Positions 8,705 through 15,647 of a DNA stretch of 64,000 nt are shown here, one piece after another. A program made the position numbers and the translations under genes. The number at the start of each line of letters is the position of its first letter. Position 1 is the stretch's first letter. The DNA comes from Bradyrhizobium sp. Lineage in GTDB: Bacteria > Pseudomonadota > Alphaproteobacteria > Rhizobiales > Xanthobacteraceae. The notes beneath the pieces are model-generated. The model was given only the letters and a program-made list of their open reading frames with translations. It ran no database searches and was not told the DNA's origin. Location of the stretch: NCBI RefSeq assembly GCF_030654605.1, contig NZ_JAURXB010000282.1, positions 1 through 64,000 of the forward strand, in the 5' to 3' direction.

Positions 8705-10030
8705 ATGGCAAAACGTCAGTTGCGGCTTGGCGCGTTCATGCGGCCGGTTTCTATTCACACCGGCGCGTGGCGTTATCCCGGCGCCTGGCCGGACGCCAAT
8801 TTCAATTTTTCGCACCTCAAGAAACTGATCCGGAAGCTGGAGGCCGGCAAGTTCGACGCCTTCTTCATGGCCGACCACCTCGCGGTGCTGAACATGCCGG
8901 TCAATGCGCTGAAGCGCAGCCACACCGTCACCTCGTTCGAGCCGTTCACGCTGTTGTCGGCACTGTCGGCCGTGACCGAACACATCGGGCTGATCGCGAC
9001 GGGATCGACCACCTTCGATGAGCCCTACCATGTCGCCCGCCGCTTCGCCTCGCTCGATCACATCAGCAATGGGCGCGCCGGGTGGAACATCGTCACCACT
9101 TCCAATCCGGATGCGGCGCTGAATTTCGGGCTCGACGACCACATGGAGCATGCCGAGCGCTACAAGCGGGCGCGCGAATTCTACGATGTGGTGACCGGCC
9201 TGTGGGACTCCTTCGCCGACGACGCGTTCGTGCGCGATGTCGAGCGCGGGCTGTATTTCGATCCCGACAAAATGCATGTGCTGGATCACAAGGGCAAATA
9301 CCTGAAAGTACGCGGCCCGCTCAACATCGCCCGCCCGGTGCAGGGCTGGCCCGTGATCGTGCAGGCCGGCGCCTCGGAGGACGGCAAGCAGCTCGCCGCC
9401 GAAACGGCGGAAGCGGTGTTCACCGGCGGCGGCCCGCTCGCCGATGCGCAAAAACTCTATGCCGACATCAAGGGCCGCATGGACAGGCTTGGCCGCGACC
9501 GAAACAGCCTGAAGATCCTGCCCGGCGCCTTCGTCGTGGTCGGCGACAGCGTCGACGAGGCAACGGAGAAACGCGCTTTGCTCGACAGCATGGTGCATTA
9601 CGACAGCGCCATCGCCTCGCTGTCGGTCCAGCTCGGCACCGACGCATCCGGCTTCGATCCCGATGGACAACTGCCCGAGATCCCCGAAACCAACGCCAGC
9701 AAGAGCGGCCGTCAGCGCCTGGTCGATGCCGCCGCGCGCGACAGGCTCACGGTGCGCCAACTGGCGCAGCGGGTCGGCGGCTATGGCGGGCTGTCGTTCG
9801 TAGGCACGCCGCAAACCATCGCCGACCAGATGGAGCAATGGCTGACCACGGAAGGTTGTGACGGTTTCAACATCATGTTCCCGTTCCTGCCCGCCGGGCT
9901 CGATGACTTCGTCGACAAGGTCGTGCCGGAGCTGCAGAAGCGCGAAATCTTCCGGCGGGAGTATGAGGGCAAGACACTGCGGGAGAATTTGGGCCTGCCA
10001 CGGCCGAAAAACAGGTTCTTCGAGGCCTAA
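8705..10030 (+). CDS. LLM-class flavin-dependent monooxygenase (NtaA/SnaA/DszA type)
   Basis: 441 residues. Begins MAKRQLRLGAFMRPVSIHTG and carries the bacterial luciferase-like TIM barrel signatures of the nitrilotriacetate/dibenzothiophene-sulfone monooxygenase branch: FMADHLAVLN, FEPFTLLSALSAVTEHIGL, ASLDHISNGRAGWNIVTT, WPVIVQAGASEDGKQLAAE. Such enzymes use reduced FMN supplied by a separate reductase to oxygenate small organic sulfur, amine or chelate compounds. No flavin reductase or ABC transporter lies next to it, so the substrate cannot be assigned. Flanked by a repeat element upstream and rpmG downstream. Confidence 0.92.
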   Translation: MAKRQLRLGAFMRPVSIHTGAWRYPGAWPDANFNFSHLKKLIRKLEAGKFDAFFMADHLAVLNMPVNALKRSHTVTSFEPFTLLSALSAVTEHIGLIATGSTTFDEPYHVARRFASLDHISNGRAGWNIVTTSNPDAALNFGLDDHMEHAERYKRAREFYDVVTGLWDSFADDAFVRDVERGLYFDPDKMHVLDHKGKYLKVRGPLNIARPVQGWPVIVQAGASEDGKQLAAETAEAVFTGGGPLADAQKLYADIKGRMDRLGRDRNSLKILPGAFVVVGDSVDEATEKRALLDSMVHYDSAIASLSVQLGTDASGFDPDGQLPEIPETNASKSGRQRLVDAAARDRLTVRQLAQRVGGYGGLSFVGTPQTIADQMEQWLTTEGCDGFNIMFPFLPAGLDDFVDKVVPELQKREIFRREYEGKTLRENLGLPRPKNRFFEA

Positions 10031-10066
10031 AGGGCCGGAATCGGGCCGGTTTTCGCCCGCAAAACC

Positions 10067-10094
10067 TTGACTTTGGGCTGTCAGAAGCTAGGTT
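10067..10094 (+). promoter_or_regulatory. Probable housekeeping promoter of rpmG
   Basis: TTGACT at 10067-10072 and TAGGTT at 10089-10094, separated by 16 bases, about 60 bases ahead of the rpmG start. This matches an alphaproteobacterial sigma-70 promoter; seen by eye only. Confidence 0.5.
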
Positions 10095-10154
10095 GCGCGG
10101 CAAATGCGGGCCTGATGGGCCGGCGTCCGATTCCAGACATCAAGGGTTCCAATC

Positions 10155-10322
10155 ATGGCCAAAGCGGTCACCATCAAGGTCAAGCTCGTTTCCTCGGCGG
10201 ATACCGGCTTTTATTACGTCGCCAAGAAGAACTCGCGCACCATGACCGACAAGCTGGTCAAGAAGAAGTACGACCCGGTCGCGCGCAAGCACGTCGAATT
10301 CCGCGAATCCAAGATCAAGTAA
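10155..10322 (+). CDS. rpmG: 50S ribosomal protein L33
   Basis: 55 residues beginning MAKAVTIKVKLVSSADTGFY and ending ESKIK, the normal length and form of bacterial L33, a small protein of the large ribosomal subunit near the tRNA exit site. There are no CxxC zinc pairs, so this is the zinc-independent type. It stands alone between its own promoter and a strong terminator. Confidence 0.97.
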   Translation: MAKAVTIKVKLVSSADTGFYYVAKKNSRTMTDKLVKKKYDPVARKHVEFRESKIK

Positions 10323-10347
10323 GATCGCGGGACGCTACTGACTTCGA

Positions 10348-10370
10348 ACGGGGCCTCGCGGCCCCGTTTT
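10348..10370 (+). terminator. Intrinsic terminator of rpmG
   Basis: ACGGGGCC and GGCCCCGT form an 8-bp stem with a TCGC loop, followed by a T run, 26 bases after the rpmG stop. Confidence 0.9.
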
Positions 10371-10401
10371 CATTTGGCGAAGCGATACCCACGATCCCGC
10401 T

Positions 10402-10611
10402 TCATTTTCCCTGCCGGACCGGGCAACTCGAAAAACCGAACAGGGAATACGCCGGGCAAAAGCCGAACACGGCAGTCGCTATCGGCACGATCCCGATCCA
10501 GCCGACCCAATTCCAGCCGGTCTGGGGAAAGCCCAGCGGAATGGCAAACGCCAGCAGCAGAATTCCAACGATAATGCGCGCGACGCGATCAATCGATCCA
10601 ACATTGCTCAT
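10402..10611 (-). CDS. DUF2892 family small membrane protein
   Basis: 69 residues with the DUF2892 pattern: MSNVGSIDRVARIIVGILLL at the start (first helix), a short WNWVGWIG turn, a second hydrophobic segment, and a C-terminal CP...C pair (FGFCPAYSLFGFSSC). The family, related to the membrane tail of the rhodanese YgaP, is often found near sulfur-handling genes, which fits the two YeeE/YedE genes just upstream on the same strand. Confidence 0.88.
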   Translation of the reverse strand: MSNVGSIDRVARIIVGILLLAFAIPLGFPQTGWNWVGWIGIVPIATAVFGFCPAYSLFGFSSCPVRQGK

Positions 10612-10659
10612 GGTTTTGATCTTTCGTGGTTGAGGAAGATTTGGTGAAAAGCCGGCGGG

Positions 10660-11277
10660 TCATTCGGCCGGCGCCAGGCGATTGCGCGGCCGCGCCGCCT
10701 GCTCCGACGCGTCGCCATCGACATCAGCGCCGAGGTCGTCGCGCCAGGGCCGCGCCCTCTCGATCAGCGCCAGGATGACGGCGATGACCGCGGCCAGCCC
10801 CAGCGCGCCCTGCCAATAGGGGATGCCGGCCAGATCGGTGAACAATAGCTTGGGCCCGGTGCCGATCAGCGACTTGGCCAGCCAAGGCTGCGCGTAGGAG
10901 AACGCCACCGCGCCGGCCAGGCCGCCGAACAGCGTGAAGATGGCGTCGCGATAGCCGACGCCGATCTGCGCCAGCGTGGTGCCGGGGCATGCGCCCGCCA
11001 GCGCGATACCGGCGCCCAGGATCAGCCCGCCGACGATGTCGGCGGCGTAAAGCGCGGCCTTGGGCTGCAGCTTGACGAAACCGAAGCCATGCAGGAACGC
11101 CAGCACCACGGCACCGGTCGCGACCGCCGTCAGAAACACCTTGAGCATGATCCAGTTGCGCAACTGCATCTGGCCGACGATCATTCCGGGCTCGAACACC
11201 CGCGATTTTTCCAGCGCGAAGCCGAACACGATCCCCATCAGCGCACCGCTCAGAATTCCGACTGCAACGGACGACAT
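10660..11277 (-). CDS. YeeE/YedE family inner-membrane sulfur transporter subunit
   Basis: 205 residues from the ATG at 11277, preferred over one six bases upstream because GGGAGG lies seven bases before it. Multi-pass membrane protein of the Sulf_transp family (PF04143) with the conserved cysteine motif GACPGTTLAQIGVG. Relatives such as TsuA conduct thiosulfate through essential cysteines. It ends with a charged cytoplasmic tail. Together with the next gene (16 bases away) it forms a two-gene half-transporter pair; the two halves probably assemble together. Confidence 0.9.
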   Translation of the reverse strand: MSSVAVGILSGALMGIVFGFALEKSRVFEPGMIVGQMQLRNWIMLKVFLTAVATGAVVLAFLHGFGFVKLQPKAALYAADIVGGLILGAGIALAGACPGTTLAQIGVGYRDAIFTLFGGLAGAVAFSYAQPWLAKSLIGTGPKLLFTDLAGIPYWQGALGLAAVIAVILALIERARPWRDDLGADVDGDASEQAARPRNRLAPAE

Positions 11278-11293
11278 GATCATCCCTCCCTTG

Positions 11294-11812
11294 TTAAATT
11301 CGACGCAGCAGCAGCAAGGCGGTGACAATGCCGCCGGCAAACATCGCCGCGACCGCAACCGTCGAGCCGACCGATAATTGCGCCATCCCCGACAGGCCGT
11401 GGCCGCTGGTGCAACCGTCGGCGATCCGGGCCCCGAACAGCATCAGGAAGCCGGCGGCGAACGCCACCGCGTAGCGCAGGCTGGAGGAGGATGAGCCGAG
11501 CGCTTTCGCCCAGATCGGCGAAATCGGCGCGCGGACCGCGCCCGACAGCTTCATCGATACAAAGGCGCCGAGCGCGATACCGATGACCAGCGCGACCTGC
11601 CAGAGGTTCTTGGCGTTGGCCACAATATGCTTCGCCGCGTAATCGATCTTGAGCAGCGAGGGATCGACCAGTCCGGCTATCGCCGCCCCCACCGTGACAT
11701 AGGAGGACGAGGCGCCGAGCGCGGTCTCGATCAGCAGGAATGCGGGGATCTGCAGCAGGCCTATCAGGATACCCGCAGCGTAAGGCGACCAGGCCTTGTC
11801 AAAGGGCGACAT
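11294..11812 (-). CDS. YeeE/YedE family inner-membrane sulfur transporter subunit
   Basis: 172 residues from the ATG at 11812, which has GAGGAG about eight bases upstream; the codon six bases earlier is a TTG. Hydrophobic throughout, with the second cysteine motif of the family, GARIADGCTSGHGLSG. First gene of a YeeE-YeeE-DUF2892 run. Partner of the downstream gene for import of a reduced sulfur compound such as thiosulfate (family inference). An AT-rich dyad 20 bases upstream is a likely operator. Confidence 0.9.
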   Translation of the reverse strand: MSPFDKAWSPYAAGILIGLLQIPAFLLIETALGASSSYVTVGAAIAGLVDPSLLKIDYAAKHIVANAKNLWQVALVIGIALGAFVSMKLSGAVRAPISPIWAKALGSSSSSLRYAVAFAAGFLMLFGARIADGCTSGHGLSGMAQLSVGSTVAVAAMFAGGIVTALLLLRRI

Positions 11813-11831
11813 CGGCAATCTCCTCGATTGT

Positions 11832-11853
11832 TATATTAGTATTTCATAATATA
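11832..11853. promoter_or_regulatory. 7-bp inverted repeat, probable operator of the yeeE pair
   Basis: TATATTA (11832-11838) and TAATATA (11847-11853) are perfect reverse complements with an 8-base spacer, 20 bases ahead of the first yeeE start. AT-rich dyads like this are typical of small winged-helix repressors (ArsR family) that control sulfide and YeeE operons. No such regulator is encoded in the window. Confidence 0.55.
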
Positions 11854-11874
11854 TCGATCTGAAGCACCGCCGGA

Positions 11875-11888
11875 TTGATTTGAATCAA
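11875..11888. promoter_or_regulatory. FNR/FixK box
   Basis: TTGAT-TTGA-ATCAA is a perfect anaerobox (consensus TTGAT-N4-ATCAA) at 77 bases before the ccoG start and about 63 bases before yeeE. In Bradyrhizobium such sites bind FixK2 and activate genes at low oxygen. fixG/ccoG is a classical FixK2 target. Confidence 0.85.
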
Positions 11889-11964
11889 TCTCGCGCCCGG
11901 ACGCCGCGAATAGATCTGATGACGCTGCGACGGCGAATTGACTCAGGTCCGAAGGCATCGCGTT

Positions 11965-13404
11965 ATGGGCGAAACCATCATCGAAGGGCCGCTCTACGCG
12001 CCCCGCAAGAAAGTCTATCCGCAGGCCGTCCATGGCCGGTTTCGCCGGATCAAATGGACGCTGCTCATCGTCGGACTGGCGGTCTATTACCTGCTCCCGT
12101 TCGTACGCTGGGACCGCGGGCCGGGCCTGCCCAACCAGGCGGTGCTGCTCGACCTTCCGCATCGCCGCTTCTATTTCTTCTTCATCGAGCTGTGGCCGCA
12201 GGAAGTCTACTATTTCACCGGCCTGCTGATCATCGCGGCAATGGTGCTGTTCCTGATGAACGCGGTCGCCGGCCGGATCTGGTGCGGCTATCTCTGTCCG
12301 CAGACCATCTGGACCGACCTGTTCTACGCCGTCGAGCGCTGGGTCGAGGGCGACCGCCGCGACCGCATCCTCAAGGACAAGCGCGGCTGGAACTTCAGAC
12401 ATATCCGCGAGGTCGCCACCAAGCATTTCCTGTGGCTGATGATCGCCTGGTGGACCGGCGGCGCCTGGGTGCTGTATTTCGCCGATGCGCCGACGCTGGT
12501 GAAGGAACTCGCCACGCTGCAGGCGCCGTTTGCCGCCTATCTCTGGATCGGAATCCTGACGGCGACCACCTATGTCTTCGCCGGCCATGCCCGCGAGCAG
12601 GTCTGCATCTACATGTGCCCATGGCCGCGCATCCAGGCGGCGCTGACCGATGAATGGGCGCTCAACGTCACCTACCGGCGCGACCGCGGCGAGCCCCGCA
12701 CCTCCGTCAAGAAGGCCGAGCAGTTGCGCCTTGCCGGCCAACCCGCCGGCGACTGTATCGACTGCCACCAGTGCATCAACGTCTGCCCGACCGGCGTCGA
12801 TATCCGCGACGGCATCCAGCTCGGCTGCATTCAGTGCGGGCTGTGCATCGATGCCTGCGACGCGATCATGCTGCAGACCGACCGGCCGCCCGGACTGATC
12901 GCCTACGATACCGACATCAACGCCGAGCGCCGCCTCGCCGGCAAGCCGCCGGTCTATCGCCTGATCCGGGCTCGCACCATTCTCTACGCCGCCATCATTG
13001 CCGTGGTCGGCGGCATCATGCTGTACACGCTGGCGACCCGCAGTTCGCTCGGCATCAGCGCGCTGCACGAGCGCAGCCCGCTGTTCGTCACGCTCGCCGA
13101 CGGCAGCGTCCGCAACGATTATACCGTGCGCTTCCTCAACAAGGCCGGCGTTTCCCGCGCCTTCGCGCTGGAACTGACAGGTCTTCCCGCCGCGGAAATC
13201 CGCACCTCGGGGATCGAGCGCGGCGCGGACGGCAAACTGATCGTCGAGGTCGGACCGGACCAGACAAGGGAAGTCAGGGTGTCCGTACAGGTGCCGGTGG
13301 CGAAGCTGCCGAAGGAAGCCACCGACATCGAGTTCAGGGCTGTCGATGTCAAAACCGGCCTGTCGGCGTCGGTGCGCGACCATTTCGTGCCGGGTGGGCG
13401 ATAG
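11965..13404 (+). CDS. ccoG: Cytochrome c oxidase accessory protein CcoG (FixG/RdxA)
   Basis: 479 residues from the ATG at 11965. Membrane-bound polyferredoxin: several transmembrane helices, the CxxxCP segments RIWCGYLCPQTIW and CIYMCPWPRIQ, then two 4Fe-4S motifs (CIDCHQCINVCPTG and CIQCGLCIDACDA), a late transmembrane helix near 350 and a periplasmic Ig-like domain. CcoG takes part in copper delivery to the CuB site of cbb3 oxidase. The usual ccoNOQP or ccoHIS genes are not adjacent, so this is a solitary copy. A FixK/FNR box upstream predicts low-oxygen induction. Confidence 0.96.
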   Translation: MGETIIEGPLYAPRKKVYPQAVHGRFRRIKWTLLIVGLAVYYLLPFVRWDRGPGLPNQAVLLDLPHRRFYFFFIELWPQEVYYFTGLLIIAAMVLFLMNAVAGRIWCGYLCPQTIWTDLFYAVERWVEGDRRDRILKDKRGWNFRHIREVATKHFLWLMIAWWTGGAWVLYFADAPTLVKELATLQAPFAAYLWIGILTATTYVFAGHAREQVCIYMCPWPRIQAALTDEWALNVTYRRDRGEPRTSVKKAEQLRLAGQPAGDCIDCHQCINVCPTGVDIRDGIQLGCIQCGLCIDACDAIMLQTDRPPGLIAYDTDINAERRLAGKPPVYRLIRARTILYAAIIAVVGGIMLYTLATRSSLGISALHERSPLFVTLADGSVRNDYTVRFLNKAGVSRAFALELTGLPAAEIRTSGIERGADGKLIVEVGPDQTREVRVSVQVPVAKLPKEATDIEFRAVDVKTGLSASVRDHFVPGGR

Positions 13405-13424
13405 CACTGCTTGCGTCCGCCTCG

Positions 13425-13532
13425 TGTCCCGGACGCGGTGCAGCGCGCTTGCGCTGCTCCGCAGAGCCGGGACCCACCCGATGGACCCCGGAGCAGCAGC
13501 GCACCGCAAGCGCGCTGCGCTGCATCCGGGGA
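13425..13532. repeat. Extragenic palindromic repeat, family F
   Basis: GTCCCGGACGCGGTGCAGCG at one end is mirrored by CGCTGCGCTGCATCCGGGG at the other, with CAGAGCCGGGACCC and GGACCCCGGAGC in between. It fills the gap between the convergent ccoG and MFS genes. Recognised as one of the dispersed Bradyrhizobium-type palindromes. Confidence 0.7.
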
Positions 13533-13541
13533 ACGCCAGCC

Positions 13542-14774
13542 CTACGCCGTCTTCAGCATCGGTGGCGCACTTGGCCGTATCAGCGCGAACCCCACCTGGA
13601 TGATGCCGCCGGCCAGCCCCAGCGCCACGCCGATTCGCCACGCCATGGTGTAGGAGCCGAGCTGATCGTACAGCAGGCCGCCGCCATAGGCGCCGAGGAA
13701 GCTGCCGAGCTGATGGCTCATGAAGGCGAGCCCCTGGACCATCGCCTGCCATTGCAGCCCGAACATCTCGGCGACGGCGCCGGCGACCAGCGGACCGACG
13801 CCCATCCACAGGAAGCCCATGAGAGCGCCGAACAACAAGGTCGATGCCGGCGACGGCGGCAGCGTGAAGTACCAGGCCAGGATCAGCGAGCGCGCGATGT
13901 AGATGGCGCCGAGCAGCGCCAGCTTGTTCCAGCGCTCGCCGGCCCAGCCGAAGAACAGGCTGCCCAGCACGTTGAAGCCGCCGATCATGCCGAGCGTCTG
14001 CGCACTCAGCATCGGATCCATACCGCAGATCGCGAGATATGACGGCAGATGCGTGGTGAGAAACACCAGTTGCATGCCGCAGACGAAATAGGCCAGCGTC
14101 ATCACCACGAACGACGCATTGCCGAACGCGATTTTCACCGCGACCGCGGCCGAGGTATCGGCGATGTCATCGGGTCCCTTCGCCGGCAGCGGCACCTTGT
14201 CCACCCGGCCCGCGTACCAGGCCGCCGGCAGCATGAACAGCGACAGAATGACAAAACCCATCATGCCGGTGCGCCAGCCAAAACCCTCGTTCAGGAGCTG
14301 CCCGATCGGCGCCGACAGCAGGGCGCCGAGCGAGCCCGCCGCGGAGACGATCCCCATCACCGTGCTGCGTACCGCCGCGGGCACCGAGCGCGCCGCCACC
14401 GACATCGCGATCGCGGCCGCCGTGCACGCCAGCGACGTGCCGATCAGCAGGCCGCCGCCGATCATCACAAAGAGCATGCCCTGCGCGCTCGCCAGCAGCG
14501 CGAGGCCGACGATGTAGAACAGCGAGCCGACCATCATGATCGGGCGAAAGCCGTAGCGAACGGTCATGGCGCCCGCCAGCGGCTGCAGGAAGCCCCAGGC
14601 GAGGTTTTGCACGGCCAGCGCCAGCGTGAAATCGGACACCGAAATCTTGATGTCCTGCGTCAGCGGCTGCAGGAAAATGCCGAGGCTCTGCCGCAGGCCC
14701 ATGCTCAGGGTGAGCATGATGGAAGCGCCGATCAGGATGGGAAGCGTGGGACGCAGTATCTGCAGCAGGGACAT
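13542..14774 (-). CDS. MFS transporter
   Basis: 410 residues from the ATG at 14774. Twelve hydrophobic segments in two halves, with SMGLRQSLGIFLQPL in helix 1-loop and AGAMTVRYGFRPIM matching the MFS loop-2-3 motif. It resembles the proton-coupled exporters and monocarboxylate/oxalate-type group; the substrate is unknown. It is divergent from a TetR-family regulator across a 137-base gap containing a perfect dyad, the usual arrangement for a repressor and its efflux pump. Confidence 0.9.
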   Translation of the reverse strand: MSLLQILRPTLPILIGASIMLTLSMGLRQSLGIFLQPLTQDIKISVSDFTLALAVQNLAWGFLQPLAGAMTVRYGFRPIMMVGSLFYIVGLALLASAQGMLFVMIGGGLLIGTSLACTAAAIAMSVAARSVPAAVRSTVMGIVSAAGSLGALLSAPIGQLLNEGFGWRTGMMGFVILSLFMLPAAWYAGRVDKVPLPAKGPDDIADTSAAVAVKIAFGNASFVVMTLAYFVCGMQLVFLTTHLPSYLAICGMDPMLSAQTLGMIGGFNVLGSLFFGWAGERWNKLALLGAIYIARSLILAWYFTLPPSPASTLLFGALMGFLWMGVGPLVAGAVAEMFGLQWQAMVQGLAFMSHQLGSFLGAYGGGLLYDQLGSYTMAWRIGVALGLAGGIIQVGFALIRPSAPPMLKTA

Positions 14775-14836
14775 TTTTGTTTTTCTTCCGTTGGGTCGCG
14801 GCCGCAATTTGCCGCCCCGCCGTCGCATCGGACTTG

Positions 14837-14856
14837 ATTACACCGATCTGTGTAAT
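14837..14856. promoter_or_regulatory. TetR-type operator between MFS and TetR genes
   Basis: ATTACAC (14837-14843) and GTGTAAT (14850-14856) are perfect inverted repeats around a 6-base centre. It lies 62 bases ahead of the MFS start and 55 ahead of the TetR start, suited to control both. Confidence 0.7.
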
Positions 14857-14911
14857 TAATGTGCGAGCCGGGCTGCTGTCAAGGCAGCCGGAGAAAGGTT
14901 TTCTTCGCGAT

Positions 14912-15559
14912 ATGCCGCCACACGAAAAACCGACCATGAAGGCGCGGATTCTCGAAACCGCTGACCTGTTGTTCTATCAGCGCGGCATTCGCGCGGTCGG
15001 CGTCGACACCATCGCGGCCGAAATCGGCATCAGCAAGCGCACGCTGTACAATCACTTTCCCTCCAAGGACGAATTGATCGCGGCCTATCTGGCGGGCCGT
15101 TTCACCAAGGCCCCTCCATCCGACAAACCGCCGGTCGAACAGATCCTCGGCACCTTCGACCGGCTCGAGCGCGGGTTTGCCAGCAAAGGCTTTCGCGGTT
15201 GTCCGTTCGTCAACGCGGTCGCCGAGCTCGGCACCGAGGATCAGTCCGTCCGGAAGATCGCGGTCGCGTTCAAGGAAAGCCGCCGCCTCTGGTTTCGCGA
15301 TCTGTTGAAGCAGCTCGGCGTCGCCGACGCCGAAGGTCTCGCGACCCAGCTGACGCTGCTGGTCGACGGATCGATCGCGCAGGACCTCGTGCGCAACGAT
15401 CCCTCGATGGCGCGCGCAGCGAAGGAAGCGGCGAAGGTGCTGCTGAAAAATGCGGGGGTGGAGGTGAGCGGACAGGAAAGTGCCGCAACTGCTACCACCA
15501 CCAATCCATCGTCGTCCCCGCGAACGCGGGGACCCATACGCCGCGGCGGTGCGGCTTAA
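14912..15559 (+). CDS. TetR/AcrR family transcriptional regulator
   Basis: 215 residues from the ATG at 14912 (an ATG at 14936 is possible). N-terminal TetR helix-turn-helix: VDTIAAEIGISKRTLYNHF with SKDELIAAYL. The ligand domain contains FASKGFRGCPFVNAVAELG. Likely represses the divergent MFS gene through the 14837-14856 dyad. Oddity: the last 17 or so codons, including SSPRTRGP and the stop, are encoded by an intergenic palindrome (15509-15640), so the native C-terminus has been overwritten. Confidence 0.9.
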   Translation: MPPHEKPTMKARILETADLLFYQRGIRAVGVDTIAAEIGISKRTLYNHFPSKDELIAAYLAGRFTKAPPSDKPPVEQILGTFDRLERGFASKGFRGCPFVNAVAELGTEDQSVRKIAVAFKESRRLWFRDLLKQLGVADAEGLATQLTLLVDGSIAQDLVRNDPSMARAAKEAAKVLLKNAGVEVSGQESAATATTTNPSSSPRTRGPIRRGGAA

Positions 15560-15640
15560 ACTCGGTGGCAGTCGCGAGATTTCGCTTCAACTATAACCGC
15601 TGGTGGTTATGGGTCCCTGCTTTCGCAGGGACGACGGAGG
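15509..15640. repeat. Composite palindromic repeat, family B, copy 1
   Basis: A left hairpin GTCCCCGCGAACGCGGGGAC and a right hairpin GTCCCTGCTTTCGCAGGGAC flank about 80 bases. The same layout recurs at 21630-21773. The left part overlaps the 3' end of the TetR gene. It separates that gene from the convergent pleD. Confidence 0.8.
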
Positions 15641-15647
15641 TGAGAAC

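Noticed and set aside
10031..10066. Terminator after the monooxygenase gene
   Set aside because: Only a short CCGG...CCGG pairing before a T run; too weak to call.
11836..13809. Minus-strand frame of 657 codons opposite ccoG
   Set aside because: Antisense shadow of ccoG; no domain recognised and it runs through a repeat element.
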